NCBI RefSeq assembly: GCF_032884065.1
Contig: NW_027062660.1
Span: forward strand, 372,001 to 436,000
Direction of reading: 5' to 3'
Length of the DNA: 64,000 nucleotides
From: Artemia franciscana
Lineage: Eukaryota > Arthropoda > Branchiopoda > Anostraca > Artemiidae
Part shown: positions 33,310 to 46,006 of the stretch, one piece after another
How positions within the stretch are numbered: position 1 is the first letter of the stretch
Layout: each line of letters starts with the position of its first letter
Translations under genes and position numbers: made by a program
Notes under the pieces: model-generated
Told to the model about the DNA's origin: nothing
Database searches by the model: none
The model's input: only the letters and a program-made list of their open reading frames with translations

Positions 33310-35001
33310 AAAAAAAACTAGTTTTTTAAACTGAAAGTAAGGAGCAATATTAAAACTTAAAACGAACAGAAATTACTCCGTATATGAAATGGATGGTCCC
33401 CTCCGCAATCCCTCGCTCTTTACGCTAAAGCTTTTAATTGTTTTAAAAAGTAGAATCGTGACAAAGAGTCAAAGTTTAGCGTAAAGAGCGAGGGATTGCG
33501 GAGGGGACAACCCATTTCATATACGGAGTAATTTGTGTTCGTTTTAAGTTTTAATGTCGCTCCTTACTTTCAGTTAAAAAACTAGTTTTTTTTATTTAAT
33601 TTCTGAACGTTTTTGAATTAATGCATGTTTGATTTTGGTTCTCCGCACATAAATTATTAAAACGAAATTTGTATATTAATTCTTTTTTTGGCTAAATGGC
33701 TTTCTCTTAGTTTTGATCGGACGATTTTGAGAAAAAAGGGGTGGGGAAGGTGGCCTAGTTGCCCTCCAATGTTTTGGTTACTTAAAAAGGCAACTAGAGC
33801 TTTTAATTTTTAACGAACGTTTTTATTAGCAAAAAATATGTGTAACTTAAGAATTAACTTACGTAACAAACTTTTATATTCTTATATTTTTATTATGTAT
33901 ACAAGGGGGTTTTTACCCTCGTTAATACCTCGCTCTTTATACTAAATCGTAAGTTTTGTCCCAATTCTTTAAGAATGACCCCTGAATCAGAAAGGCCGTA
34001 GAATAAATAGTTGAAATTACTAAAAATACTTTAGCATAAAGAGCAAGGTATTTATCTCGTCCTAAATACCTCGGTCTTTATGCTAAAGTATTTTTAGAAC
34101 CCTTCATATGCGTAATAATCTCTGTTCGTTTTAAGTTTCAATGCTACTCCTTACTTTCAATTGAAAAAACGTTTCCATGTTTATTTTTTCATTGTTTTTT
34201 TTTATAGCAATGCTAGAAAATCTTGCGCCCTTTCCATTGAATTTTTATTCCCCCATGACATATTCTTCCAAGGAAAGATCCTCCCACATAGCCCCCTCCC
34301 CTCAGCCCCACTCGTCTGTACACTTCCCAATAACCATTACTATATGTAAACCCTGGTCAAAATTTGTAACTTGCAGCTCCTCCCCCAGGGATTTTGGGGG
34401 AGTAAGTCATTCCCAAAGACATAGTTATTATGGTTTTTGACTATGCAGAACAAAATGGCCATCTCAAAATTTTGATCCCTTGACTTTGGGGAAAAATGAG
34501 CGTGGGACGGGGCCTAGGTGCCCTCCAATTTTTTTGGTCACTTAAAAAGGGTACTAAAACCGTTCATTTCCGTTAGAATGAGCCCTCTTGCGACATTCTA
34601 GGACCACTTGGTCGATACGGTGATCCCTGGGGAAAAAAATAAATAAATAAACACGCACCCGTGATTTGTCTTCTGGCAAAAAATACGAAATTCCACATTT
34701 TCGTAGATAGGAGTTTGAAATTTTTGCTATAGGGTTCTCTAATACGCCGAATGCGATGGTGTGATTTTGTTAAGATTCTATGACTTTTAGGGGGTGTTTC
34801 CCCCTATTTTCCAAAATAAGGCAAATTTTCTCAGGCTCGTAACTTTTTTATGACAAAGACTAAATTTGATGAAATTTATATCTTTAGAATCAGCATAAAA
34901 ATTTGATTCTTTTGATGTATCTTTTAGCATCAAAATTTCGTTTTTTAGAGTTTCGTTTACTATTGAGCCGGGCCCCTCTTTACTACAGTTCGAACTGTTT
35001 G
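33310..35001 (+). repeat. FB foldback element inserted in BTB copy B
   Basis: Palindrome I (33315-33590; arms with GCGTAAAGAGCGAGGGATTG or complement) and palindrome II with an extra inverted piece (33890-34105). The 3' half ends ACAGTT-CGAACTGTTTGA (34984-35001), a hairpin whose loop has been deleted. Copy C of the locus lacks the element, but has ~200 bp in its place, so insertion came with or after a small deletion. Confidence 0.85.
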
Positions 35002-35345
35002 AAAATGAACTAGGTCCTGACTTAAAACATAAGACGACAAAAAAAATCAAGTCATATAATAGTATATAATATAGTATACAATAGTAAGTTATATAAAAGA
35101 AATATAAAAAACTACAGCTAAACTAATAGATTAATCCTAAAACAAAAAGATATTGAATACTATAGAATTTTGAATGGGGGATTTGGGGAATATTATTAAA
35201 ATAAATATATAAAAAATGTGCATAACTTTTGCCTTTGGTCTGAAGCTATACTGACCCTTCTAATGTTACAGCCTTGAACTTAGAGGATAGTTTACCTACG
35301 ATTCCCTAATAAACATTCTATTGTATTACATTTTGCTTTAAATGC
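35002..35345. repeat. Continuation of the BTB locus duplication
   Basis: The sequence around ATAATAGTATATAATATAGT and CAAAAAGATATTGAATACTA matches 54570-54955. It is AT-rich and non-coding. After 35345 to 35540 nothing is recognised. Confidence 0.75.
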
Positions 35346-35539
35346 TTGTTTCTTTAATTAAGTGCACTATGAGCTCATCTATCAACAAGAATTCAGAGTA
35401 GAAGTATATTTTTTCATAAGGAATCAAGGCAAACACGGTTTTTTTTCAAATATTTATTGTCATGAACAAGTCTCTAATGTCGAAATTTAAAATCTACTTA
35501 TTCTCTCTTTCCGATTTCTCAAAGTTTCAGCCGAGACCC

Positions 35540-36800
35540 TTAACTACTGCTACTACTAACAACAACTCACTGCAGCACCAAGCCACCTGAGGCAAACACA
35601 GCTGCGCAACTTCTTCCTCTATCCAAATCTATTCAAAGCCTCAAATTTGTCGAAAAGGACAATTTTCGGCAGGATGAACATCCTGCCCTAGCCATCTCAA
35701 CCTTTATTTCCTTATAGCCCTAGAAAGCAGAACTGAATTACATTTTTCGTACAGTCTACTGTTCGAAATACGGTCAGTCAGCCGAGTACCCAGAATAATC
35801 TGTAGGTAATTTCTCTAGAAAAAAATCTAGCAAATGTTCATCCTCTTTTCGGAGTGCCCATGCTTCAGAGCCATATTTGACCATTGTCATTACTATAGCT
35901 TCTAAAATTCTAACCTTGGTTTGCAGACTTATCTTCCTATTCTTCCAAACTTTTTATAACTGTGAAAAAATACCCTGAACCATGGCTATTATACTTTTAA
36001 CATCTTCACTTCTCCCACCGTTTTTACCAATAATACTCAAAGGTAGGTAAAGCTGCCTACCTGATCAATCTTTTCTTTACCCAACATCACCTTTTCATCT
36101 TCACTTATTCCCATCCTTAGTGACTTGGTCTTTTCAACATTAATTTTCAAACCTATTCTAGCACCCTAAACTCGCAAAACCTCTAAAAGTTCATTCATTT
36201 TCCTCAAACTTTAATCAAATATGCTTAAATCATCAGCATAATCTAAGTCCAGAAGAGTATTTCCTCCCCACTTAATTCCGTGGTCTCCCGTTGCTTTTTC
36301 TGTGCTCCTTAAAACAAAGTCCATCAAAGTGATCAATATAAAGAGGAATAGAACACAACCGATTTATTTTTATTTCCGATTTGATACAAAACCAGCTGCT
36401 AGCCTCATTTCCTACATTAACCGCATCGTACATAGCACTAATCACTTTAATGTATTTGTCTGGTATACAACACAAGGATAAGACCTTTGCTAAGTTCTTC
36501 TATCAACAGAATCGAACACTTGCTCATAATCTATAAAACAGGGGACCAAAGGTTTTTGACAACTCAGGCACTTCTCAATTATTAACCGAAAGTGAAAATT
36601 TGGTCGACGCACTGTTCTTCCCTTAAAACTTTGTCAACTCTCTCAGTCTAAGAAGTATCATATTACTAAGTAATTTGCTGCCTACAGAAACCAGACCAAT
36701 GCCTCAATAATTACCACACTCACTCTTATAACCTTTCAGCTCTCCCAAACACTTAAAAAATGCGTTTACAAACTCTGAAAAATGGCTATGAATTACAAGA
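35540..36800 (-). pseudogene. LINE reverse transcriptase with YADD box, decayed
   Basis: Minus-strand blocks in the order of a LINE RT: FIDYEQVFDSVDR (motif A, ~36540-36500), PDKYIKVISAMYDAV (36475 onward), LLDLDYADDLSIF with the catalytic YADD at 36229-36240, then GARIGLKINVEKTKSLRMG, KEKIDQV, and near 35900-35700 text of the thumb/C-terminal part. The end (35555-35640) equals the 3' end seen at 2250-2340 and carries the triplet tail. Multiple stops and frameshifts exclude function. The endonuclease part is absent. Confidence 0.75.
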
Positions 36801-36837
36801 AATGTGCTTCACTATGTTCATTAGATTCACTGTGTTC

Positions 36838-38873
36838 AACAAGAGCTAAGAGCTCGTATGGCCATTGTGACGAGGCCAGAAGAGCTAAGAGCCAAGAGCT
36901 CATATGGTAAAAGCTCTTGGTATGAGGCTTAATGCCTCATATGTATGGTATGAGGCTTAATGCCATTCGGGATTTAACATAAGAGCTCTGAGTCACGATG
37001 TCCATCTAAATATCAAAATTCAGTAAGATTCGATCACCCACTCGTAAGTTATAAATCCCTCATTTTTCCTCTCCCTTTAGCCCCCCAGATGGTCGAATCT
37101 GGGAAAAAAACTTTATCAAGTCAATTCGTGCACCTCCCTGACACGCCTACCAATTTTCATCGTCCTAGCACGTCCAGAAGCACCAAACTCGCCAAAGCAC
37201 TGTACCTCACCACCTAAGCCCACCAAAGAGAGTGGATCCAGTCCGGTTACGTCAATCACGTATCTACGACATATATAAGCGTTTTCGAAGATTTCCGGTT
37301 TTCCCCTCCAACTCCCCCTAAAAAAAAAGATCTGGTCGGAATTTGAAATAAGAGCTCTGAGACATGAGTTCCTTCTAAATATCAAATTTTATTAAGATCC
37401 GGTCACCCATTCTTAAGTTAAAAATACCTCAATTTTTCTAATTTTTGCAAATTAACACCCCCAGCTCCTTCAAAGAGAACCGATCCATTCCAATTATGTC
37501 AATCACGTATCTAGAACGTGTGCTAATTCTTCCCATCAAGTTTCATCCCTATCTCTCCACTCTGAGCGTTTTCCAAGATTTCTGTTTCCTTCCTCCAGTC
37601 CCCTATGTCCCCGGATCCATTTCGAGTCAAAAATGGAGCATCTGAGAAATAAGATGCTTCTATATATCAAGTTTCATTAAGATCCGATCACCTATTCGTA
37701 AGATAAAAATACCCCAATTTTCCACGTTTTCCAAGAATTCCGGTTTTCCCCTCCAACTCCCCCCAACGTCACAGGATCTGGTCGGTATTTAAAATAAGGG
37801 CTTTAAAGCACAAAATCCTTCTAAATATCAAATTTCATTAAGATCTGATCACCCGTTCGTAATTTGCAAATACTTCATTTTTCCGAATTACCCCCCCCCC
37901 CAACTCCACCAAAGAGAGTGAATCCGGTCCGGTTATTTCAGTCACGTATCTTAGACTTGTTTTTATTCTTCCCATCCAGTTTCATCCTGATCTCTCCGCT
38001 TTAAGTATTTTCTAAGATTGCCACCCTCCCCCCAAATGATACTGGATCCGGTTGAGATTTAAAATGAGAGATCTGGGTTACGAAATCTTTCTAAATATGA
38101 AGTTTCAAGAAGATCCGATCACTTCTTCGTAAGTTAAAAATACGTTATTTTTTCTAATTTTTCAGAACTAACCCTCCCCCCAATTCCCCAAATAGAACAG
38201 ATCCGTTCCAATTATGTCAACCACGTATCTAAGACTTCTGCTTATTTTTCCCACCAAGTTTCATCCCGATCCCTCTACTCTAAGCGTTATCAATGATTTT
38301 AGGCTCCCCACCCCAAACTCCCCCCAATAGCCCCAGATCCAGTCGGGATTTAAAATAAGAGCTTGGAGACACAATATCCTTCTAAATACCAAATTTCATT
38401 GAGATCCGATCACCTGTTCGCAAGTTTAAATACCTCATTTTTTATAATTTTTCAGAATTAACCCCCCCCCCCACCAACTACCCCAAAGAGATTGGATCCG
38501 TTCCGGTTATGTTAATCATGTAACAAGGACTTGTGCTTAATTTCCCACCCAGTTTCATCCAAATCCCTCCTTTCTAAGCGTTTTCAAAGATTTTAGGTTT
38601 CCCCCTCCCAACTCCCCCCAATGTCATCAGACCCGGTCGGGAGGTAAAATAAGAGCTTTACATGATATCCTACCTTTGAGATGGTCAAATCGGGAAAAAA
38701 TTCCAATTCCTATTTCCGATGTAATCTGGTCCAATCCCTGATACGCCTGCCAAATTTCATCGTCCTAGCTTACCTGGAAGTGCCTAAAGTAGCAAAACCG
38801 GGACCGACAGACAGACAGACCGACAGAATTTGCGATTGCTATATGTCACTTGGTTAATAACAAGTGCCATAAA
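36838..38873 (+). mobile_element. HEL element, tandem copy 1 of 3
   Basis: The 5' block (AACAAGAGCTAAGAGCTC) carries an extra local duplication (TATGGTATGAGGCTTAATGC, ~36920-36965). About six core units follow, then a 3' block with GACCGACAGACAGACAGACC. The hairpin is CACTTGGT-TAAT-AACAAGTG (38848-38867, one arm mismatch), then CAAGTGCCATAAAA. It is followed by an 85 bp spacer and the next copy. Confidence 0.8.
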
Positions 38874-38958
38874 AATGATTAGCCGGAGGTCCACAGCATT
38901 CCTCTTGAACCCTCTTCTTCTCAGTTCCTTTAGCGACGGAAAAGCAAATAACAAGTTT
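38874..38958 (+). repeat. Spacer between tandem HEL copies (1)
   Basis: 85 bp starting ATGATTAGCCGGAGGTCCAC and ending AAATAACAAGTTT. It recurs almost unchanged at 41073-41155, so the repeated unit is HEL plus spacer (~2.1-2.2 kb). Confidence 0.85.
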
Positions 38959-41072
38959 AACAAGAGCTAAGAGCTCATATGGTACTTATGACGTGGCAGC
39001 AAGAGCTAAGAGCCAAGACCTCATACGGTATGAGCTCTAAGAAAATTCTAAGAACCAATAGATTGAATTAAAAGGAAAATTAGAGGCTTAATACCGGTCG
39101 AGATTTAAAATAAGAGCTCTGAGTCACGATGTCCTTCTAAATATCAAAATTCATTAAGATCCGATCACCCACTCGTAAGTTATAAATCACTCATTTTTTC
39201 TAATTTTTCCTCTCCCTTTAGCCCCCCGTGATGGTTGAATCTGGGAAAACAACTTTATCAAGTCAATTGGTGCAGCTCCCTGACACGCCTACCAATTTTC
39301 ATCGTCCTAGCATGTCCAGAAGCACCAAACTCGCCAAAGCACTGTACCCCACCACCTAAGCCCACCAAAGAGTGGATCCAGTCCGGTTACGTCAATCACG
39401 TATCTACGACATTTATAAGCGTTTTCAAATATTTCCTGTTTTCCCCTCCAGCTCCCCTTAAGACAAAAAGATCTGGTCGGAATTTGAAATAAGAGCTCTG
39501 AGACATGAGTTCTTTCTAAATATCAAATTTCATTAAGATCCGGTCACCAATTCTTAAGTTAAAAATACCTCAATTTTTCTAACTTTTCCAAATTAACAGC
39601 CCCCCAGCTCCTCCAAAGAGAACCGATCCGTTGCAATTATGTCAATCACGTATCTAGAGCATGTGCTTATTCTTCCCGTCAAGTTTCATCCCTATCTCTC
39701 CACTCCAAGCGTTTTCCAAGATTTCTGTTTCCCTCCTCCAGTCCCCTATATCCCCGGATCCATTTCGAGTCGAAAATGGAGCATCTGACACATAAGATGC
39801 TTCTATATATCAAGTTTCATTAAGATCTAATCACCTATTCGTAAGATAAAGATACCCCAATTTTCACGTTTTCCCAGAATTCCAGTTTCCCCCTCCAAAT
39901 TCCCGCAATGTCACAGGATCTGGTCGGAATTTAAAATAAGGGCTTTAAAGCACAAGATCCTTCTAAATATCAAATTTTATTAAGATCTGATCACCCGTTC
40001 GTAAGTTACAAATACTTCATTTTTCCGAATTACCCCCCCCCCCTCCCCAACTCCACCAAAGAGAGCGGATCTGGTCCGGTTATTTCAGTCACGTATCTTA
40101 GACTTGTTTTTATTCTTTCTATCCGGTTTCATCCTGATCTCTCCGCTTTAAGTATTTTCTAAGATTGCCAACCCCCACTCCCCAAATGATGCTGGATCCG
40201 GTTGAGATTTAAAATCAGAGATCTGGGTTACGAGATCTTTTAAATATAAATTTTCAAGAAGATCCGATCACTTCTTCGTAAGTTAAAAATACGTTATTTT
40301 TTCTAGTTTTTCAGAACTAACCCCCCCCCCAATTCCCCCAAATATAACAGATCCGTTCCAATTATTTCAACCACGTATCTAAGACTTCTACTTATTTTTC
40401 CCACCAAGTTTCATCCCGATCCCTCTACTCTAAGCGTTTTCCATGATTTTAGGATTCCCACCCCAGACTCCCCCCAATGTCATCAGATCCGGTCGGGATT
40501 TAAAATAAGAGCTTGGAGAAACAATATCCTTCTAAATACCAAATTTCATTGAGATCCGATCACCCGTCCGCAATTCCCCCCAACTACCCCAAAGAGAGTG
40601 GATCCGTTCCGGTAATGTCAATCATGTAACTAGGACTTGTGCTTAATTTCCACTCCAGTTTCATCCCGATCCTTCCACTCTAAGCGTTTCAAAGAGTTTA
40701 GGTTTCCCCCTCCCAATTCCCCCCAATGTCGTCTGATCCGGTCGGGATTTAAATGAAGAGCTCTAAGACATGATATCCTGCCAAACATCAAATTTCATTA
40801 AGATATAATCAACCGTTCGTAAGTTAAAAATGCTTCATTTTTTCTATGTTTTCCAAATTAATCCCCCCCCCTACAGATGGTCAAATCGGGAAAACAATTC
40901 CAATTTCTATTTCCAATGTAATCTGGTCAAGTCCCGGATACGCCTGCCAAATTTCATCGTCCTAGCTTACCTGGAAGTGCCTAAAGTAGCAAAACCGGGA
41001 CCGACAGACAGACAGACCGACAGAATTTGCGATTGCTATATGTCACTTGGTTAATAACAAGTGCCATAAAAA
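38959..41072 (+). mobile_element. HEL element, tandem copy 2 of 3
   Basis: Same architecture as copy 1: GAGCT-rich 5' block, ~6 core units with poly-C runs, AGATGGTCAAATCGGGAAA, GACAGACAGACCGACAG, hairpin with the same AACAAGTG arm mismatch as copy 1. The shared private mutation indicates that copies 1 and 2 arose by duplication of one element. Confidence 0.8.
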
Positions 41073-41155
41073 TGATTAGCCGGAGGTCCACAACCTTCCT
41101 CTTGAACCCTCTTCTTCTCAGTTCCTTTAGCGACGGAAAACCAAATAACAAGTTT
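41073..41155 (+). repeat. Spacer between tandem HEL copies (2)
   Basis: 83 bp nearly identical to 38874-38958 (differences include CAACCTTCC for CAGCATTCC). Supports a head-to-tail unit of element plus spacer. Confidence 0.85.
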
Positions 41156-42940
41156 AACAAGAGCTAAGAGCTCATATGGCTCTTATGACGTGGCAGGAAG
41201 AGCTAAGAGCCAAGAGCTCATACGGTATGAGCTCTAAGAAAATTCTAAGAACCAATAGATGGAATTAAAAGGAAAATCAGAGGCTTAATGCCGGTCGAGA
41301 TTTAAAATAAGAGCTCTGAGTCACGATGTCCTTCTAAATATCAAAATTCATTAAGATTCGATCACCCACTCGTAAGTTATAAATACCTCACTTTTTCTAA
41401 TTTTTCCTCTCCCTTTAGCCCCCCAGATGGTCGAATCTGGGAAAACAACCTTATCGAATCAGTCTGTGCTGCTCCCTGACACGCCTACCAATTTTCTTCG
41501 TCTTAGCACGCCCAGAAGCACCAAACTCGCCAAAACACTGAACCCCTCCCCTCAACTCCCCCAAAGAGAGCAAATCCAGTACGGTACTGGCAATCACGTA
41601 TCTATGGCATTTGCTTATTCTATCCACCAAGCTTCATCCCGATTCCTCCAGTTTAAGCGTTTTCCACGATTTCCGATTTCCCCTTCCAACTCCCCCCAAT
41701 GTCAACAGATCTTGTTGGGATTTAAAATAAGAGTTCTGAGACAGACATTCCTTCAAGCGTTTTTTAAGATTTCTGTTTCCCTCCTCCAACCCCCATGTCC
41801 TCAGATCCAATTCGTGCCGAAAATGGAGCATCTGAGAAATAAGATCCATCTATATATCAAGTTTCATTAAGATCCGATCACCTATTCGTAAGATAAAAAA
41901 ATACCCCAATTTTCACGTTCTCTAAGAATTTCGGTTTCTCGCTTCAACTCCCCCCAATATCACAGGATCTGGTCGGAATTTAAAATAAGAGCTTTAAAGC
42001 AGAGGATCCTTCTAAATATCAAATTTCATAAAGATGTGGTCACCCGTTCATAAGCTACAAATACCTCATTTTTCGGAATCCCCCCCCCCAACTCCACCAA
42101 AGAGAGCGGATCCGGTTCGATTATGTCAGTCACATATCATAGACTTGTTTTTATTCTTCCCGTCCAGTTTCATCCTGATCTTTCCGCTTTAAGTATTTTC
42201 TAAGATTTCCGGTCCTCCCCCCAACTGGCCCCCAATGACGCTGGATCCGGTTGAGATTTCAAATAAGAGATCTGAGTTACGAGGTCCTTCTAAATATGAG
42301 GTTTCATGAAGATCGGATCACTCCTTCGTAAGTTAAAAATACGTCATTTTTTTTAATTTTTCAAATTAAACCACCCCCCCTCCCCCCAATAGAGCAGATC
42401 CGTTCCAATGTCAATCACGTATCTAAGACTTCTGCTTATTTTTCCCACCAAGTTTCATCCCGATACATCCACTCTAAGTGTTTTCCATTATTTTAGGTTC
42501 CCCCCCAAACTCCCTCTGATGTCACCAGAACTGGTTGGGATTTAAAATAAGAACTTTGAGACACGATATCCTTCTAAATATCAAATTTCATTGAGATCCA
42601 ATCACCTGTTCGTAAGTTAAAAATACCTCATTATTTTATAATTTTTCAGAATTAACCCCCCTCCCCCAACTACCCCAAAGAGTGTGGATCTGTTCCGATT
42701 ATGTCTATCATGTATCTAGTACTTGTGCTTATTTTTCCCACCAAGTTTCATCCCGATCCCTCCACTCTAAGTGTTTTCCAAGATTTTAGGTTTCCCCTCC
42801 CAACTCCCCCCCAATGTCACCAGATCCGGTAGGGATTTAAAATACGAGCTCTGAGACACAATATCCTCCTAAACATCAAATTTCATTAAGATCTGATCAA
42901 CCTTTCGTCAAACACTCGGTTAAAACCAAGTGCCATAAAA
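41156..42940 (+). mobile_element. HEL element, tandem copy 3 of 3, 3' deleted
   Basis: The 5' block and about five core units are followed by an abrupt jump from CCTTTCGTCAAA to the hairpin (CACTCGGTTAAAACCAAGTG, 42912-42931). The AGATGG and GACAGACC blocks are missing, the hairpin is kept. The same deleted ending appears at 55211-55546. Long open frames here (41427-41870) are repeat translation, not genes. Confidence 0.8.
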
Positions 42941-44179
42941 AAGACATAATGAGCAATAGATGAGTTTTTGAAAAACATTTTGGAATATGATTCAGGATTA
43001 ATAACTGCTTTTTCAGAGAGAAACTTTCAATGTTGTGAGTTCCTTTTGTAGCAGCCCTTGTAGCTACCAACAGACTAAAATATCAGTCAACTAAATATTG
43101 GTCAACCAATATTTAATTCATTTTCTGTTAGCCCAACTGTCTTAGCTTATAAATGGCTTCACTCGTCTAACACTCTGGACAGACAGGCCCTTTTAGGCTT
43201 TGGACGCTTGTTCCTCTTGCAATTCCAGGCAACTTGCTGGTGAACTAACATTGAATTAAGTTTTTATTACTTTAAATGTCTAAGTTCATCAATTGAATCA
43301 ATCGCCTAGCCTGACACTCAATGCGGATGGGCCCAATTTGGCTTTGGACGCTTCTTTGCCTGTCATTCCAACGCAAATTAACGGTCCTGTGTCAATTCTA
43401 AATTCTTGGTCAACCTACCTGAGACCATAGGTAGGCGTGCCTTGTTTACCTCTCACTCCAGGCAATCTAGCAGTCCTGCAATTTCAAATTCTTGGTAAAC
43501 CTGCCTGAGACTCTAGGAGGGCCTGCCTCTCTAAAAGCTAACAAACAAGTATTGGTCCAATAAGAGTCATACTTATTCCCGCCGTTTACCCTTGCGATTT
43601 AACCAAACACTTAGAAAAGTATAAGTTCTATGACTATCTTAGTTCTATCACCATCTACATTAGTTCTGCCCTAGAAATGACGCATGGACGGATGATAGAC
43701 TTATCTATTAACAAATGAATTGACATCATTTTAATACAATTCTAATAATGGCTTATGCCAGATTTGCCTCTCACTCAATCGGACTATCTGTCTTGGATTT
43801 TCCTACAATTAACCATGGCTTGGTGCCCAAAACTACTTTATTTTAATTCAACCCCTTGAATTAAAATCAAGTAGCTGTGGGCATCAAGCCATGGCTGATT
43901 GCAGAACAGCTTGACTCGTCCCTACGAGAGGCCCAACTTCAGGATGTCAGATATTTCTTTCTGCATTGAGGTTCTTCTTATCAAATACCTAGAATATTAG
44001 TTTTGAGTATATCGGAGGATAGTGGGCCGTATTTTGGGAAGAAGAACCTCCCGAAAAAGTTGAGTTGCACGATAAACACAAGATCTTCCGTTAGCAAGTT
44101 TCAAACTGACCCGAAACAAAAAGTTCCTTGGCCCATTTTCGGTGCCCTAGCCCCCTTCTAGTCACAACAAAGTGTTTGA
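42941..44179 (+). repeat. Segmental duplication S2, copy 1
   Basis: From the truncated HEL tail (~42645) to ~44179 this matches 55255-57146 at very high identity by eye, with one SINE extra in the second copy. No protein family is seen. It includes internal half-repeats (CAATTCTAAATTCTTGGTCA / CAATTTCAAATTCTTGGTAA) and the palindrome at 43813-43894. The empty SINE target CAAATTAACGGT is at 43374-43385. Confidence 0.85.
43813..43894. repeat. 82 bp imperfect palindrome (hairpin), copy 1
   Basis: CCATGGCTTGGTGCCC at the left pairs with GGGCATCAAGCCATGG at the right, with inner arms TTTTAATTCAA / TTGAATTAAAA around a CCCC loop. A few bulges interrupt the ~38 bp stem. It is present in both S2 copies; the second copy (56774-56855) pairs slightly better. 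Confidence 0.8.
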
Positions 44180-44630
44180 TATCCTAATCCTAAGAAATAA
44201 TCTTTGTAGGTTTTGACCCAACATCCAAAATCCCCTAGTTTTCGTTTATGAAAACTATTTATACAAAGATTAGAAATTTTCATTGTATACCACCCTCGTC
44301 TAAGGGAATATGGAGTCTATGCCATATCCAGAGGCATATTTATTGAACGTCTAAAGTATTTTTAGCAGAATAGATATCCTATAATTCTGATTTGATATCT
44401 TGGCGGTTTATGGGATGCCATGAAGGAAAAACGTTCATGGGAGTGGGGTTTGGTTTCCCTCCAATTACTTTTGACTCCTAAATAATACCTAACATTTTCA
44501 ATTTTCTATCGAATAAGCCCCCTCTGACTATTATATGATTGCTTCTTCCATACAAAGTGGCTGAGGAAAGCAATCAATTAAAAACAAAAACATTCATGCT
44601 TCTCAGTAAATCAGCTTTGACTACCCCGCC
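44180..44630 (+). repeat. Right part of dispersed repeat shared with window start
   Basis: Continues from S2 and matches 120-620 (CCATACAAAGTGGCTG, AAGCAATCAATTAAAAACAA). Absent from the 57 kb copy, which switches into HEL sequence at 57147. Confidence 0.7.
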
Positions 44631-45475
44631 CTCGATATTCATATTCTACCCTCTGCTCTCATTGCTTTTTAATGATGTCATGTTAAGAAATGGATAACAG
44701 AATAGCCCTCGATATTCATATTCTACCCTCTGCTCTCATTGCTTTTTAATGATGTCATGTTAAGAAATGGATAACAGAATAGCCCTCGATATTCATATTC
44801 TACCCTCTGCTCTCATTGCTTTTTAATGATGTCATGTTAAGAAATGGATAACAGAATAGCCCTCAATATTCATATTCTACCCTCTGCTCTCATTGCTTTT
44901 TAATGATGTCATGTTAAGAAATGGATAACAGAATAGCCCTCGATATTCATATTCTACCCTCTGCTCTCATTGCTTTTTAATGATGTCATGTTAAGAAATG
45001 GATAACAGAATAGCCCTCGATATTCATATTCTACCCTCTGCTCTCATTGCTTTTTAATGATGTCATGTTAAGAAATGGATAACAGAATAGCCCTCGATAT
45101 TCATATTCTACCCTCTGCTCTCATTGCTTTTTAATGATGTCATGTTAAGAAATGGATAACAGAATAGCCCTCGATATTCATATTCTACCCTCTGCTCTCA
45201 TTGCTTTTTAATGATGTCATGTTAAGAAATGGATAACAGAATAGCCCTCGATATTCATATTCTACCCTCTGCTCTCATTGCTTTTTAATGATGTCATGTT
45301 AAGAAATGGATAACAGAATAGCCCTCGATATTCATATTCTACCCTCTGCTCTCATTGCTTTTTAATGATGTCATGTTAAGAAATGGATAACAGAATAGCC
45401 CTCGATATTCATATTCTACCCTCTGCTCTCATTGCTTTTTAATGATGTCATGTTAAGAAATGGATAACAGAATAG
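44631..45475 (+). repeat. 77 bp minisatellite, 11 units
   Basis: Units start CTCGATATTCATATTCTACC and end GGATAACAGAATAGCC; starts at 44631, 44708, 44785, ... 45401 give an exact 77 bp period. Units look identical except unit 4, where CTCGAT is CTCAAT (44865). The array lies between unrelated flanks and contains no unit-length open frame. Such homogeneity suggests very recent expansion, or an assembly product. Confidence 0.95.
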
Positions 45476-45479
45476 TTTG

Positions 45480-46006
45480 GACGATTAACAGAGATGAGAT
45501 CAATGTTCCAATTATCAAAAATGTAGCTATATATGATTTAGATCTAAATCTAGTTGATGAGGGGCAAAGGGGGACGGGAGGGTAATAAGTTACTGTAGTG
45601 ACCTTTGTATTTAAAAAGACAGATAAACAGTGAATGTAATGAATTTTTTATGTAACAGTAATAGACGTAAAAACGTCACTGTATATAGTTTTCTCAGGCT
45701 TCAATCGAATCAACTTAGTTTAATTGGTAAAGCTAAACTTTCGTCACAAACTGTAGAAAATGCGTATTACTGCATACAGTAAGATTCTCATGGTCGCAAA
45801 TTGTTTCTTAGTCATTACAGAAGCACGTCCATTATTTACCTTTCTAAAATCCCACTTCAACAAAACTAAAAATGTGTAAAGTGGACAGGGTTTTGAAGCA
45901 GAGGGAAATGTTGGGGTTGGGCAATATGCATGAAAAATGACATAAAAACAATATACAATCATGAGAATCTAGCTATATGCAGTAATTAAAAAAAAAACAA
46001 AAAAAA
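45480..46006 (+). repeat. Direct repeat flanking HEL, left copy
   Basis: GACGATTAACAGAGATGAGA through the MITE at 45767-45985 is repeated in the same orientation at 47793-48530 on the other side of a HEL element. The right copy has an extra ~200 bp before its MITE. No gene seen. Confidence 0.8.
45767..45985. mobile_element. Short MITE-like element, copy 1
   Basis: Terminal inverted repeats TTACTGCATACAGTAAGATT and its near complement ending TATATGCAGTAA bound 219 bp. A 72-codon minus-strand frame (45744-45962) covers most of it and is also open in the other copy, but has no family features. Confidence 0.65.

Noticed and set aside
41427..41870. 147-codon plus-strand protein and similar frames at 46283-46576, 26095-26283, 62159-62362
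   Set aside because: They translate HEL core units; the Pro/Ser-rich text comes from poly-C runs and shifts frame between copies.
44631..45475. CRISPR array
   Set aside because: The 77 bp units are contiguous with no variable spacers, and the context is eukaryotic.
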